Shown: positions 1 to 9,060 of the stretch, one piece after another
Layout: every line of letters begins with the position of its first letter
Position numbering within the stretch: position 1 is the first letter of the stretch
DNA from: Allochromatium tepidum
GTDB lineage: Bacteria > Pseudomonadota > Gammaproteobacteria > Chromatiales > Chromatiaceae
Direction: 5' to 3'
Length of the DNA: 64,000 nucleotides
Assembly: GCF_018409545.1 (NCBI RefSeq)
Contig: NZ_AP024563.1
Span: 1,504,755 to 1,568,754 of the forward strand
Translations under genes and position numbers: made by a program
Notes under the pieces: model-generated
Told to the model about the DNA's origin: nothing
Database searches by the model: none
The model's input: only the letters and a program-made list of their open reading frames with translations

Positions 1-69
1 GAGCGTTCCGAGAGCTCGTACAACGACTCCGACAGCAACGACGACGACAACGACAACAGCGACGACTGA
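1..69 (+). CDS. rpsF: 30S ribosomal protein S6, C-terminal tail (partial)
   Basis: Only the last 22 codons and the TGA stop are in the window. The reading frame encodes a hydrophilic tail rich in Ser, Asn and Asp, ending in a run of acidic residues, as often seen at the variable C-terminus of bacterial S6. The assignment rests mainly on position: it lies 42 bp before rpsR and in the usual rpsF-rpsR-rplI order. The start and the folded S6 domain lie outside the window. Confidence 0.7.
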   Translation, partial: ERSESSYNDSDSNDDDNDNSDD

Positions 70-111
70 GCACCTGCCTCAGACGTGCGTCTCTGACTCC
101 AGGAGAACACC

Positions 112-336
112 ATGTCACGCTTCTTCCGCCGCAAGCGCTACTGCCGCTTCACCGCCGAAGGCATCACCGAGATCGATTACAAGGATCTCAATCTGCTGAA
201 GGCCTATATCAGCGAATCCGGCAAGATCGTCCCGAGCCGCATCACCGGCACCTCGGCCAAGTATCAGCGCCAGCTCGCACAGGCCATCAAGCGCGCCCGC
301 TATCTGGCGCTGCTGCCCTACACCGACGGGCACTGA
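112..336 (+). CDS. rpsR: 30S ribosomal protein S18
   Basis: This 74-residue protein is a component of the small-subunit platform, where S18 pairs with S6 and binds 16S rRNA. It has the usual S18 length and features: a basic N-terminus with a short Arg/Lys-rich stretch (RRKRYCRF), the central segment [18 protein letters not shown], and the conserved end [14 protein letters not shown]-like (here [16 protein letters not shown]). An AGGAG ribosome site lies just before the ATG. It sits between the rpsF tail and the DUF2232 gene in the ribosomal operon. Confidence 0.97.
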   Translation: MSRFFRRKRYCRFTAEGITEIDYKDLNLLKAYISESGKIVPSRITGTSAKYQRQLAQAIKRARYLALLPYTDGH

Positions 337-428
337 GCCGCGCGCCCGGCCGTGACGGTTGACCTCAGTTCACCGTCCGTCCGGTCCAGTCGCGATCGCG
401 TGCGTCCGGTCAGCACTCCCATCAGCCG

Positions 429-1340
429 ATGAAGCCGCTTGCGAACTTCGTCATGCGGGGCTACTCGCCGGCGACCCTGGTCGTCACGGTCGCGGGTCTC
501 CTGTCGCTGCCGATCCCCTTCGTCGGCGTGATCAGCTCGGCGGCGGTCGGTCTGGTGACGCTGCGTCAGGGCGCACGTCCTGGGGCGATGCTGCTGGGCA
601 CCTCGACGCTGGCGAGCGGTCTCATCGCCTGGCCGGCGCTCGGGAATCCCTGGGTCGGACTCGGGATACTGGCCGTGCTCTGGGTGCCGATCTGGGGGCT
701 GGCGGTCATTCTGCGCGCCACGCGCTCGCTGGACCTGACGGTCCGGCTCGCCGCCCTTGGCGGTCTGGTGATGGTCGTCGTCGTGCATCTGGCCGTGGGT
801 GATCCCGCGCTCTACTGGCGCGAACTCATCGAGCCCCTGCATCAGTCGCTGCTGAAGGACGGTCTGATCCAGGCCGAGACCAGTCAGGTGCTCTTCGATC
901 GCCTGGCCCGCCGGATGACCGGCGCCTTCGCCGCCGCCCTGGTGTTGCAGTATCTCGTCAGTCTGTTCGTGGCCCGTGCCTGGCAGGCCCAGCTCTACAA
1001 TCCGGGCGGTTTCGGCGCCGAGTTCAAGGCGTTGCGCGTGGGGTCGCCGGTGGGCTGGCTATTCGTTCTGTTCCTGGCCTGGGGGCTGCTCGCCCAGGGG
1101 CCGGCCATGGATCTGGTGCCTGTGCTGGGTCTGCTGCTGCTCCTGCAAGGGTTGGCCGTGGTCCATCGTCTACGGGAACTGCGCAATGCCAATCAGGGCT
1201 GGCTGGTCGCGCTCTATGGGCTGTTGGTCTTTTTCATGCCGCAGATGGCGCTGTTGCTGATCGGTCTGGGTCTGATCGATCTCTGGGCCGACATCCGCGC
1301 CCGTGTCGAGCAACGTGTCTCCGGAACCGGGAAGTCCTAG
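429..1340 (+). CDS. DUF2232 (YybS-like) integral membrane protein
   Basis: The 303-residue protein is almost entirely hydrophobic, with about eight predicted membrane segments. The first follows a short N-terminus ([20 protein letters not shown]) and the last is near residue 285. Length, hydrophobic pattern and location between rpsR and rplI match the DUF2232/YybS family, which is often found in this ribosomal block in gammaproteobacteria. No catalytic motif is visible and the function of the family is not established. It starts 92 bp after rpsR and ends 47 bp before rplI, so it is probably co-transcribed with both. Confidence 0.8.
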   Translation: MKPLANFVMRGYSPATLVVTVAGLLSLPIPFVGVISSAAVGLVTLRQGARPGAMLLGTSTLASGLIAWPALGNPWVGLGILAVLWVPIWGLAVILRATRSLDLTVRLAALGGLVMVVVVHLAVGDPALYWRELIEPLHQSLLKDGLIQAETSQVLFDRLARRMTGAFAAALVLQYLVSLFVARAWQAQLYNPGGFGAEFKALRVGSPVGWLFVLFLAWGLLAQGPAMDLVPVLGLLLLLQGLAVVHRLRELRNANQGWLVALYGLLVFFMPQMALLLIGLGLIDLWADIRARVEQRVSGTGKS

Positions 1341-1387
1341 CCCCCGGTGGCGGCATCCAAGATAAATTTGTCGAGAGGAATACACAA

Positions 1388-1837
1388 GTGGAAGTCATCC
1401 TGCTGAAGAACGTCACCAAGCTGGGCGTGCTCGGGGACAAGGTCAAGGTCCGTTCGGGCTATGGCCGCAACTATCTGATCCCCGGTGGTTTCGCCGTGTC
1501 GGCGACCGCCGAGAACCTGGAAGCCTTCGAGGCCCGTCGCGCCGAGCTGGAGCGCGCCGCCGCCGAGGCCCTGGCTGCCGCCGAGGCGCGCAAGGCCCAG
1601 TTCGAGGGTCTGAGCCTGACCATCGCGCGCAAGGCCGGTGACGAAGGCCGTCTGTTCGGCTCGGTCGGCGCCGCCGACATCGCGGAGGCCGCGCGCGAGG
1701 CCGGTCTGGAACTGAGCAAGTCCGAGGTGCGTCTGCCCGAGGGTCCGTTCCGTGCCGTCGGTGAGTACGAGGTCATGCTGCACCTGCACGCCGACGTCGA
1801 TGCTCAGGTCAAGATCAATATCGTCCCCGGCAACTGA
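1388..1837 (+). CDS. rplI: 50S ribosomal protein L9
   Basis: The 149-residue protein has the standard two-domain L9 form. The N-terminal rRNA-binding domain begins [16 protein letters not shown] and carries the conserved [11 protein letters not shown] loop near residues 25-35. A long Ala/Glu-rich connecting helix follows (about residues 42-78), then the C-terminal domain with [14 protein letters not shown] near residue 90. The start is ATT-free and read from GTG at 1388, with a GAGGAA ribosome site 8 bp upstream. It closes the ribosomal protein block before dnaB. Confidence 0.97.
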   Translation: MEVILLKNVTKLGVLGDKVKVRSGYGRNYLIPGGFAVSATAENLEAFEARRAELERAAAEALAAAEARKAQFEGLSLTIARKAGDEGRLFGSVGAADIAEAAREAGLELSKSEVRLPEGPFRAVGEYEVMLHLHADVDAQVKINIVPGN

Positions 1838-1894
1838 GCCACCGCTGCCTTAAACGTTCGGGGCGCATTCGGCCGTCCGGCCACACGCCCCTGT

Positions 1895-1916
1895 AGACGC
1901 GCCCGAAGGCGCGTCT
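1895..1916. terminator. Perfect hairpin between rplI and dnaB
   Basis: Arms AGACGCGCC and GGCGCGTCT form a perfect 9-bp stem closed by a CGAA tetraloop. It lies 58 bp after the rplI stop and 32 bp before the dnaB start. No strong T-tract follows (CGTCTATT), so it may be a partial terminator or an mRNA-processing or stability element that lowers read-through into dnaB. Confidence 0.5.
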
Positions 1917-1947
1917 CGTCTATTCGGACGCTGACGGGTCTGGTGCC

Positions 1948-4833
1948 ATGTTCGAGTCAGAGACCGCCGAGTTGCCGGGCATGGCCACCGGCTTCGACGA
2001 ACTGCGTGTCCCGCCATACAGCCTCAACGCCGAGCAGTCGCTGCTGGGCAGTCTGATGCTCGACAACAGCGCCTGGGATCGCGTCGCCGACATGGTCAGC
2101 GAGGGCGATTTCTATCGGCGCGAACATCGTCTGATCTTCGAGGCCATCACCAAGCTCGCCACCGTCGACCAGCCGTTCGACGTGGTCACGCTGGCCGACA
2201 CACTGGAGAGCAGTCAGCGTTTGAACGACGTCGGCGGGTTGTCCTACCTGGGTACCCTGGTCAGCCAGACGCCGAGCGCGGCCAACATCCAGGCCTATGC
2301 CAAGATCGTGCGTCAGACCTCGGTGCGGCGCCAGATGATCGCCGCCGGCACGGCGATCGCCGACAGCGCCTACCATCCCGAAGGCCGCGAGGCCTCCGAG
2401 TTGCTCGACGAGGCCGAGCGGCGGGTCTTCGCCATCGCCGAGCAGGAGTCGCGCGGCGGCGGCGGTTTCCAGCCGATCCGCAGCCTGTTGACCCAGGCCG
2501 TCGAGCGCATCGATACGCTCTATCTGCGTGGTGAGTCGATCACGGGTCTGGCCACGGGGTTCGCCGACTTCGACGAGATGACCTCGGGGCTCCAGCCCTC
2601 GGATCTCATCATCGTGGCGGGGCGGCCGTCGATGGGCAAGTGCGTGGCCGCCGACACCGAGATCCTGCTCGACGATGGTCGGATCGCCACCATCGAAGAC
2701 ATCGTGCGCGCGCGTCAGGCGCGTTTGCTGACCCTGGGTGACGACTGGCGGTTCGGGTGGACGCAGCCGAGCGCCTTCGTCGATGACGGCCGCAAGCCGG
2801 TGTTTCGTGTCACCACCCGGCTGGGCCGCCGGATCGAGACCACGGCGCCCCATCCCTACCTGACGCCTGCCGGCTGGCGTCCGCTGTCCGAATTGCAGGT
2901 CGGTGAATCGATCGCCGTGCCGCGCCGTCTGCCGATCTTCGGTCGGGAGGCGATGCGTGATTGCGAGGTCAAGCTGCTCGGCTACTTGATCGGCGATGGC
3001 AGTCTGACCGGAACCCGACCGCTCTTCACCAATTCCGATCCTCGGGTTCGGGCGGATTTCAGTGCGGCTGCCGATGCCTTTGGCGGAGTGCGTGCGGCCG
3101 TCAAGCTGTTTCGGGACCGCACGGCTCAGGTCTCTGTTGCGTCCGACCAGTCACGTCTCGCCGAGCTTCGGCAGTGTTTTGCCGACGCGCTTTGCTCGGC
3201 TTGCGAGCGAATCGGGTTGTCGCAGCGGTCGCTCGCCCTGTCCATCGGTGCGAGTCCGGCCAGCGTCTGCAATTGGGCACATGGCCGCCGTCTGCCGAAT
3301 CCCGCGATGTTTGCAGCGCTTGAGTCCGTATTTGGTGATGAACTGACGACCTGCTTACCCGACGGGCGGGAGAGTGCGGCAAAGAATGCGCCCAACGCCT
3401 TGACTCGCTGGCTGACGACGCTGGGACTCTGGGGCCATGATGCTCACGCCAAGTTCGTCCCGGCGCCTGTATTTTGTCTGCCCAAGGACCAGTTGGCGCT
3501 CTTCCTCAATCGACTCTTCACGACCGACGGCCGGGCGACTGTGTTGACGAGCGGACAACCTCAGCTCGGTTACGCGACGGTCAGCGAGCGCCTGAGTCGA
3601 CAAATACAGCATCTACTCTTGCGCTTCGGCATCATCGCCAAGCGGCGACAGCGACGCATCCAGCGCCCGGAAGGGGAAAGTCTCATCTGGCAACTGGATA
3701 TCACGGATGCCGAGTCGATCGAGATCTTCGCGCGTGAGATCGGAATCTTCGCGAAGGAATCCGCACTGAGCCGGGTTCTGGAGGCACTCCAGGGACGCCG
3801 ACGCCAGACCAATTGCGATCTGATTCCACGCGCCTTTTGGGAGCGCATTGCGCGACTCAAGGGGGACGAGTCCTGGTCACATCTTGCGCAACGCGCCGGC
3901 CTTCGAGGGACGAGCAATATCCATGTCGGGCGTCGCGACCTGTCGCGGCCACGCCTTGCGGCCTTGGCTGAAGCCTTGGGAGATCGCTATTTGGCGGAAG
4001 CGGCCGCCGGCGACGTCTATTGGGACCGGATCGTCGCCATCGAGTCGATCGGTGAGCGGCAGGTCTATGATCTGACCATCCCCGAGACGCACAATTTCGT
4101 CGCCAACGACATCTGCGTGCACAACACCACCTTCGCGATGAATGTCGCCGAGAACATCGCCATCCAGTCCAAGCGCCCGGTGGCGGTCTTCAGTATGGAG
4201 ATGCCCGGCGATTCGCTGGCCATGCGCATGATGTCCTCGCTGGGGCGGATCGATCAGCATCGGGTGCGCACCGGCAAGCTGGAGGACGACGAATGGCCGC
4301 GTCTGACCTCAGCGGTCAATCTGCTGTCGGAGACCTCGATCTTCATCGACGACACCCCGGCGCTCTCGCCGACCGAAGTGCGCGCGCGCGCGCGTCGCCT
4401 CAAGCGCGAGCAGGGTGATTTGGGGCTGATCGTGCTCGACTATCTTCAGCTCATGCAGGCGCCCGGCGCGGGCGAGAACCGCGCGACCGAAATCTCGGCC
4501 ATCTCGCGCGCGCTCAAGGGATTGGCCAAGGAGCTGAGCGTCCCGGTCATCGCGCTCTCACAGCTCAACCGCAGTCTCGAACAGCGCCCCAACAAGCGTC
4601 CGGTGATGTCGGATCTTCGTGAATCGGGAGCGATCGAACAGGACGCAGACCTCATCGTCTTCATCTATCGCGATGAGGTCTACAACAAGGAAAGCAGCGA
4701 CAAGGGCATCGCCGAGATCATCATCGGCAAGCAGCGCAACGGCCCGATCGGGACCGTGCGCCTGACCTTCCTCGGCAAATACACCAAGTTCGAGAACTAC
4801 ATCGGCAACTATTACGGCGAGGACGAGCACTGA
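1948..4833 (+). CDS. dnaB: Replicative DNA helicase DnaB with internal intein
   Basis: DnaB is the hexameric fork helicase. The 961-codon frame contains a 466-residue DnaB extein interrupted by an intein at residues 232-726. The N-terminal extein has the DnaB N domain (PPYSLNAEQSLLGSLMLD). The P-loop GRPSMGK is followed by the intein, and the second extein resumes with TTFAMNVAENIA, so splicing rebuilds GRPSMGKTTFAMN. Later motifs include VFSMEMPGDSLAMRM, IVLDYLQLMQAP (Walker B region) and SQLNRSLEQRPNKRPVMSDLRESGAIEQDAD. After excision the length matches ordinary DnaB proteins of about 470 residues. The P-loop lysine and threonine lie on opposite sides of the intein, so unspliced protein cannot be an active ATPase. 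Confidence 0.96.
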   Translation: MFESETAELPGMATGFDELRVPPYSLNAEQSLLGSLMLDNSAWDRVADMVSEGDFYRREHRLIFEAITKLATVDQPFDVVTLADTLESSQRLNDVGGLSYLGTLVSQTPSAANIQAYAKIVRQTSVRRQMIAAGTAIADSAYHPEGREASELLDEAERRVFAIAEQESRGGGGFQPIRSLLTQAVERIDTLYLRGESITGLATGFADFDEMTSGLQPSDLIIVAGRPSMGKCVAADTEILLDDGRIATIEDIVRARQARLLTLGDDWRFGWTQPSAFVDDGRKPVFRVTTRLGRRIETTAPHPYLTPAGWRPLSELQVGESIAVPRRLPIFGREAMRDCEVKLLGYLIGDGSLTGTRPLFTNSDPRVRADFSAAADAFGGVRAAVKLFRDRTAQVSVASDQSRLAELRQCFADALCSACERIGLSQRSLALSIGASPASVCNWAHGRRLPNPAMFAALESVFGDELTTCLPDGRESAAKNAPNALTRWLTTLGLWGHDAHAKFVPAPVFCLPKDQLALFLNRLFTTDGRATVLTSGQPQLGYATVSERLSRQIQHLLLRFGIIAKRRQRRIQRPEGESLIWQLDITDAESIEIFAREIGIFAKESALSRVLEALQGRRRQTNCDLIPRAFWERIARLKGDESWSHLAQRAGLRGTSNIHVGRRDLSRPRLAALAEALGDRYLAEAAAGDVYWDRIVAIESIGERQVYDLTIPETHNFVANDICVHNTTFAMNVAENIAIQSKRPVAVFSMEMPGDSLAMRMMSSLGRIDQHRVRTGKLEDDEWPRLTSAVNLLSETSIFIDDTPALSPTEVRARARRLKREQGDLGLIVLDYLQLMQAPGAGENRATEISAISRALKGLAKELSVPVIALSQLNRSLEQRPNKRPVMSDLRESGAIEQDADLIVFIYRDEVYNKESSDKGIAEIIIGKQRNGPIGTVRLTFLGKYTKFENYIGNYYGEDEH
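2641..4125 (+). mobile_element. DnaB P-loop intein with LAGLIDADG homing endonuclease
   Basis: This 495-residue protein intron starts at Cys232 (block A CVAADTEILLDDG). Block B is TTAPHPYLTPAGW with the TxxH histidine. It ends with VYDLTIPETHNFVAND and the terminal His-Asn before an extein Thr. Two LAGLIDADG motifs are visible, LLGYLIGDG near residue 343 and LFLNRLFTTDG near residue 518, so it is a full-length intein with a probably active endonuclease. Two XRE-like helix-turn-helix stretches are also present: residues about 415-466 (IGLSQRSLALSIGASPASV) and about 632-679 (WSHLAQRAGLRGTSNI). The insertion point is the most conserved part of the helicase, which is typical of inteins. Confidence 0.95.
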
Positions 4834-4957
4834 GGTTCGGTGCCGAGCCGCCAATCGCCGGCACATCGATCCCCCAGTCGCCGGCTTGCCGTCGGCGCTC
4901 CGCGCCACCATCTGGATTCACCATCCGGCCGGCGGCCATTCGACCGAGGAGACCACC

Positions 4958-5707
4958 ATGTCCACCGCCCATCTCTCCGCGCCGAGCATCGACCCCGAGG
5001 AGGTCGCCTATTTCGAGCGGCTCGCCCACCGCTGGTGGGACACCGAGGGACCGTTCTGGCCCCTGCACCGACTCAACGCCTTCCGGGTCGACTACATCCG
5101 CCGCCATCTGTGCGCGGCACTGGACCTCAACCCCGCCGCCGAACGTCCGTTCGCGGGTCTGCGGATACTCGACATCGGCTGCGGCGGCGGCATCCTGAGC
5201 GAGTCCATGGCCCGACTCGGCGCCGAAGTGACCGGCATCGACATCACCGAGAAGAATCTCCAGGCGGCACGCCTGCACGCCCAATGGAGCGAACTGGCGA
5301 TCGACTACCGTCTGGCGAGCGTCGAGCAACTGGCGGCGGAGGGCGTATCGTTCGACGCGGTACTCAACATGGAGGTCGTCGAGCACGTCGAGCATCTGCC
5401 CGACTTTCTCGCCGCCTGTGCGCATCTGGTGCGGCCCGGCGGACTCATGGTCGTGTCCAGCATCAACCGCACACCGGTCGCCTGGGTCATGGCCATCCTG
5501 GGCGCCGAATACATCCTGGGCTGGCTGCCGCGCGGAACTCATCACTACCGCAAGCTGGTGCGGCCCGCCGAGGTCGCGCAGGGACTGGGTGCGGGCTATC
5601 GCCCGGTGCACGAGACCGGCGTGCGCGTGAATCCGTTCAATCGCGCCTTCGGCTACACGCGCTGGAAGGCCGTCAACTACATGATGGTCCGGCAACGGCA
5701 CACCTGA
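4958..5707 (+). CDS. ubiG: Ubiquinone biosynthesis O-methyltransferase UbiG
   Basis: UbiG performs both O-methylation steps in ubiquinone synthesis using S-adenosylmethionine. The 249-residue protein has the family signature FERLAHRWWDTEGPFWPLH near the N-terminus, the SAM motif I LDIGCGGGILSESMARLG, the acidic loop EVTGIDITEKN, and VVEHVEHLPDF. The conserved GTHHYRKLVRP and the end GYTRWKAVNYMM also fit. An in-frame upstream ATG exists at 4886, but the ATG at 4958 has an AGGAGA ribosome site and gives the normal UbiG length. It follows dnaB by 124 bp and converges on the SLC13 permease gene. Confidence 0.95.
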   Translation: MSTAHLSAPSIDPEEVAYFERLAHRWWDTEGPFWPLHRLNAFRVDYIRRHLCAALDLNPAAERPFAGLRILDIGCGGGILSESMARLGAEVTGIDITEKNLQAARLHAQWSELAIDYRLASVEQLAAEGVSFDAVLNMEVVEHVEHLPDFLAACAHLVRPGGLMVVSSINRTPVAWVMAILGAEYILGWLPRGTHHYRKLVRPAEVAQGLGAGYRPVHETGVRVNPFNRAFGYTRWKAVNYMMVRQRHT

Positions 5708-5728
5708 TCCAAGCGGTCGAGCCCATGA

Positions 5729-7690
5729 CTACATGATCACATTGATCATGGTCAGCGCCACCACCAGGAACAGCACCGTCATGAGACTGCCGGCACGCAT
5801 GTAATCGGCCACCCGATAGCCGCCCGGCCCCATGATCAGGGCATTGACCTGATGAGTCGGCAGCAGGAAGGAGTTGGAGGTGGCGATGGCGACCGTGAGC
5901 GCGAAGATGGCCGGATCGGCACCTGAGCCGAGCGCCATGTTGACCGCCAGCGGTACCAGCAGCACCGTGGCGCCGACGTTCGACATCACCAGCGTGAAGG
6001 CCGTGGCCAGTGCAGCCAGCGAGAGCTGCACCACCCAGATCGGCACCTCACCGAGCGCGGCCAGCGTCCGTTCGGCGATCCAGGCCGCCGTACCGCTCTG
6101 CTCGACCGCCGCCCCCAGCGGAATGAGCGAGGCGAGCAGGAACACCGTCTTCCAGCTCACGGCCTGATAGGCTTCGTCGATGGTCAACACCCGCGTCAGG
6201 ACCATGCCGAGCGCGCCCACCAGCAAGGCGACCGAGAGCCGCAGATCCGTGAACATAATCAGGCAGATGGTCAGGACGAAGAAGGCGAGTGCGACCGGCA
6301 CCTTGTTCGGACGCAGTTCTTCGTGCGGATACTCGGTGGTGACGACCACGAAGTTGCGATCCCGTTCGAGTCGCGCCAGATCCGCCCAGGTGGTTTGCAC
6401 GACCAGCGCGTCACCGGCGGCGAAGGGTGTGTTGCGCACCCCGCCGGTCTTGTAGGTGATCTGGGTGCCGCCGCGATTGATCGCCAGCAGCGACAGACCA
6501 TAGGTCTTGCGCATCCAGAGGTCGCGCGCGGTCTTGCCGATCAGGCTGGAGCCGGGCGGGATGACGATCTCGGCCACGCCGGCCTTGGTCGGCGACATCG
6601 CCTCGGCGAAGAGATCCAGGTCGCGTTTGCGCTCCAGCTTGCTCGCGTCGGCGACCTCCAGCAGCGAGTCGGCCGTGCCGAGCAGGGCCAGCGTGCTGCC
6701 GGGCGTGATGCCGAGCGTGCGGTCGACGCCGTCGGCGCCGAAGCGCAGTCCGTCGCCCTTCTCGACGCCGACCAGACGCACCTTCCAGGTCCGCTCCAGC
6801 TCGTCGACGCTCATCCCGATCAGATCGCTGTCACCCTCGGGTACGCGGAACTCGCCGATCTCGAAGTCGGTCAGGCCATAGGTCTCGGCCAGGTAGGCGC
6901 GCGTGTCGCCGCCCTCGGATTTGGTGGTGCCGTGCGCCGGCAGCACCAGACGCCCGGCCAGCACGAAATAGACGATACCCGTGAGCAGCAGTGCGACACC
7001 GATCGGCGTCACGTCGAACAGCTCGAAGGTCTTCATCGGCGCCACGCCCTCGGGCAGCGCCGTGTTGGACGTCAGGATCAGATCGTTGAGCAGGATCAGC
7101 GGGCTGGAGCCGACCATGGTGATGGTGCCGCCGAGCAGGGCGCAGAATCCCATGGGCATGAGCAGACGCGACATCGGCAGCCCGGTGCGCGCCGAGATGC
7201 GGCTGACGACGGGGATGAAGAGCGCGGCGGCACCGACGTTCTGCATGAAGCTGGAGATGACCCCGACCGTGCCCGAGATCAACAGGATGATGCGGGCCTC
7301 GGTCGAGCCGCCGATACGCATGATGAAGGCGGCGACCTTGGACATCAGACCGGTCTTGTCGAGTCCGGCACCGACGATCATGACCGCGATGATCGAGATC
7401 ACGGCGTTGCTGGAGAAGCCGTCGAACAGATGTTCGACCGGCACCAGTCCCCGTTCCAGTCCCATCCAGGGCGCGGCCAGGCTCGTCAGGCCCAGTAGCA
7501 CCATGACGGTGATCGCCGCCACGTCGACGCTGACCACCTCGAAGGCGAACAGAAAGACCGTCAGCAGCAGAAAGCCGCTCACCCAGGCGATCTCGGGCGT
7601 GGGAACGATCCCGGCCAGATAGATGGCGGCGACGGCAAAGGCGGCGCCCGCGATGTCCGTCTTGGACAGGGCACGGATGGCGTCGAGCAT
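5729..7690 (-). CDS. SLC13/DASS-family anion permease with RCK-C domains
   Basis: The 653-residue protein has hydrophobic N- and C-terminal halves typical of the SLC13 divalent-anion transporter family. A soluble middle of about 220 residues, roughly 230-440, contains two RCK/TrkA-C-like domains (for example VRLVGVEKGDGLRFG and VIPPGSSLIGKTARDL). This YfbS-like layout is often annotated as a sulfate, citrate or arsenite-type permease; substrate cannot be read from the sequence. The C-terminal half includes SNVGATVLLVPLAVNMA and TSNSFLLPTHQVNALI, the conserved Ser-Asn/Pro loop of the family. The start at 7690 has a GAGGA ribosome site. In a sulfur oxidiser, sulfate or thiosulfate export or uptake is possible but only inference. 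Confidence 0.85.
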   Translation of the reverse strand: MLDAIRALSKTDIAGAAFAVAAIYLAGIVPTPEIAWVSGFLLLTVFLFAFEVVSVDVAAITVMVLLGLTSLAAPWMGLERGLVPVEHLFDGFSSNAVISIIAVMIVGAGLDKTGLMSKVAAFIMRIGGSTEARIILLISGTVGVISSFMQNVGAAALFIPVVSRISARTGLPMSRLLMPMGFCALLGGTITMVGSSPLILLNDLILTSNTALPEGVAPMKTFELFDVTPIGVALLLTGIVYFVLAGRLVLPAHGTTKSEGGDTRAYLAETYGLTDFEIGEFRVPEGDSDLIGMSVDELERTWKVRLVGVEKGDGLRFGADGVDRTLGITPGSTLALLGTADSLLEVADASKLERKRDLDLFAEAMSPTKAGVAEIVIPPGSSLIGKTARDLWMRKTYGLSLLAINRGGTQITYKTGGVRNTPFAAGDALVVQTTWADLARLERDRNFVVVTTEYPHEELRPNKVPVALAFFVLTICLIMFTDLRLSVALLVGALGMVLTRVLTIDEAYQAVSWKTVFLLASLIPLGAAVEQSGTAAWIAERTLAALGEVPIWVVQLSLAALATAFTLVMSNVGATVLLVPLAVNMALGSGADPAIFALTVAIATSNSFLLPTHQVNALIMGPGGYRVADYMRAGSLMTVLFLVVALTMINVIM

Positions 7691-7827
7691 GGCGTGTCCT
7701 CGTATGGTTGTGGTCGATTGAAAGGGGCGTCATGTTACTTTAAGAAACGCTAATATTCCTGTCTTTTTCAGAGACATCGGGCCGATCCCGGTCCCACGAC
7801 TATAATGGTCGGACCCGAATCGTCCCG

Positions 7828-8607
7828 ATGGAGCGCCCGACCATGCTCATGTTCGATCTACGTGCGCCGCTGGCGCTGCTCTTGCTCGCCCTGGGGTTGC
7901 CGGCCCTGGCCCAGGGACCGGTCCCCTCGACACGGGTCGAGATCGCCGCCGAACTCGACCGGCTCAGCACCGAACTCGACTTCGAGGTCCGCGGCATCGA
8001 GCAGACGACGGGAGCCACGGGACATGCGGGCGGTGAGTCCCTGGTCGAGCGTCTGCATCTGCTGCTGGAGGACTTCGATCATGTGATCGTGCAGGCGCCG
8101 GGCGCGGGCGTCGAGCGCGTCATCATCCTCGGCGAGAAGGCCGCCTATGTGCCGCCGCCCATGATGGTGGATGAGGGCGGCGGATCGACGGAAGCGGCGC
8201 CCGCGAGCGGAGAGGCGATCGTCCTGGCGACCCAGCGTCGTGGCACCGCGCATCTGGTGACGCTGGGACTGGAGGGGGTATCCGGCGGTGCACCCATCCA
8301 GGAGTCGATGCTCATCGACACCGGCGCCGATCGCGTGGTGCTGCCGGTCTCGCTGATCTCCTCGCTGGGACTTGCGCCGGACGCGCTTCAGAATCAACAG
8401 GTGCAGACGGCCAACGGCACGGTCGATGCGCGCGTCGGACGTCTGGGGGCTATTTGGGTCGGTCCCAAGCGGGTCGAAGACGTCGAGGTCGCCTTCATGG
8501 ACGATCAGCGGCTGGGCGGAACCTCGCTGCTCGGCATGAGCCTGCTCGGACGCTTTCGCATGACCATCGACGACGAGAAGAATCAGTTGACCCTGTTGCC
8601 GAAATAA
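7828..8607 (+). CDS. Exported retropepsin-like aspartic protease (TIGR02281-type)
   Basis: The 259-residue protein begins with a signal peptide: a hydrophobic run LALLLLALGLPALA ends near residue 28. A short domain follows (about 30-110) that resembles the STN/secretin N-domain seen in envelope proteins. After a linker, a clan AA aspartic protease domain carries the catalytic motif MLIDTGADRVVLP near residue 160, and ends with GTSLLGMSLLGRF. One DTG motif implies activity as a homodimer, as in retropepsins. The start is ATG at 7828; ATG codons at 7843 and 7849 are alternatives. It is transcribed divergently from the SLC13 permease, with 137 bp between them for promoters. Confidence 0.85.
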   Translation: MERPTMLMFDLRAPLALLLLALGLPALAQGPVPSTRVEIAAELDRLSTELDFEVRGIEQTTGATGHAGGESLVERLHLLLEDFDHVIVQAPGAGVERVIILGEKAAYVPPPMMVDEGGGSTEAAPASGEAIVLATQRRGTAHLVTLGLEGVSGGAPIQESMLIDTGADRVVLPVSLISSLGLAPDALQNQQVQTANGTVDARVGRLGAIWVGPKRVEDVEVAFMDDQRLGGTSLLGMSLLGRFRMTIDDEKNQLTLLPK

Positions 8608-8619
8608 AGGCGCCCTGAT

Positions 8620-9045
8620 TCAGACGATGCGCTGTTCGTCCTCTTCCGGGTCGAGCGCATGGCGGTAGTGCAGGATCTGTTCGGCGGTCGCCTCCGGATC
8701 GCCGAGCCGGGCGATGTGATAGAGCCCCTCGCCCTCGGTGACCAGCGGCAGATTGGTGCGTCCGATGACGATGCCGTCGAGCGGTGAAACGACCGCTTCG
8801 TCGGCCGGCCGGAAGGGGTCGGTGATGACCGCGCCAGCGTATCTCCGCGCTTGACGCTGGCGCCGAGCGCCGTCAGCGACGAAACGCAACGCCTCGCCGC
8901 CCTCATAGAGCAGCAGCGGAATCCCGCGCGCGGCGGCCACGGCGCGCAAGCAACCGGCACGCGACTCGGCATCCAGGATCATCGGGCTGCCGAAGGCGCG
9001 CGCCAGCTCCGGCATCATCGGATCTCGGCATCGAGCGAGATTCAT
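8620..9045 (-). pseudogene. Remnant of a succinylglutamate desuccinylase/aspartoacylase (M14) protein
   Basis: The frame reads 141 residues, against about 330 for AstE/AspA-type M14 carboxypeptidases, and lacks the N-terminal zinc-binding half. Recognisable pieces are ARAFGSPMILDAESRAG, IPLLLYEGGEALRF and SPLDGIVIGRTNLPLVTEG near the C-terminus. Between them about 60 family residues appear missing. The expected LGASVKRGDTLA strand is encoded in another frame at about 8835-8870, so two compensating frame changes are needed. It starts 16 bp after rimK with a GGAG site, so the fragment may still be translated. RimK-like ligases are often neighbours of M14 proteins, which supports a decayed partner gene. 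Confidence 0.7.
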
Positions 9046-9060
9046 CGGGCGGTCTCCGCC

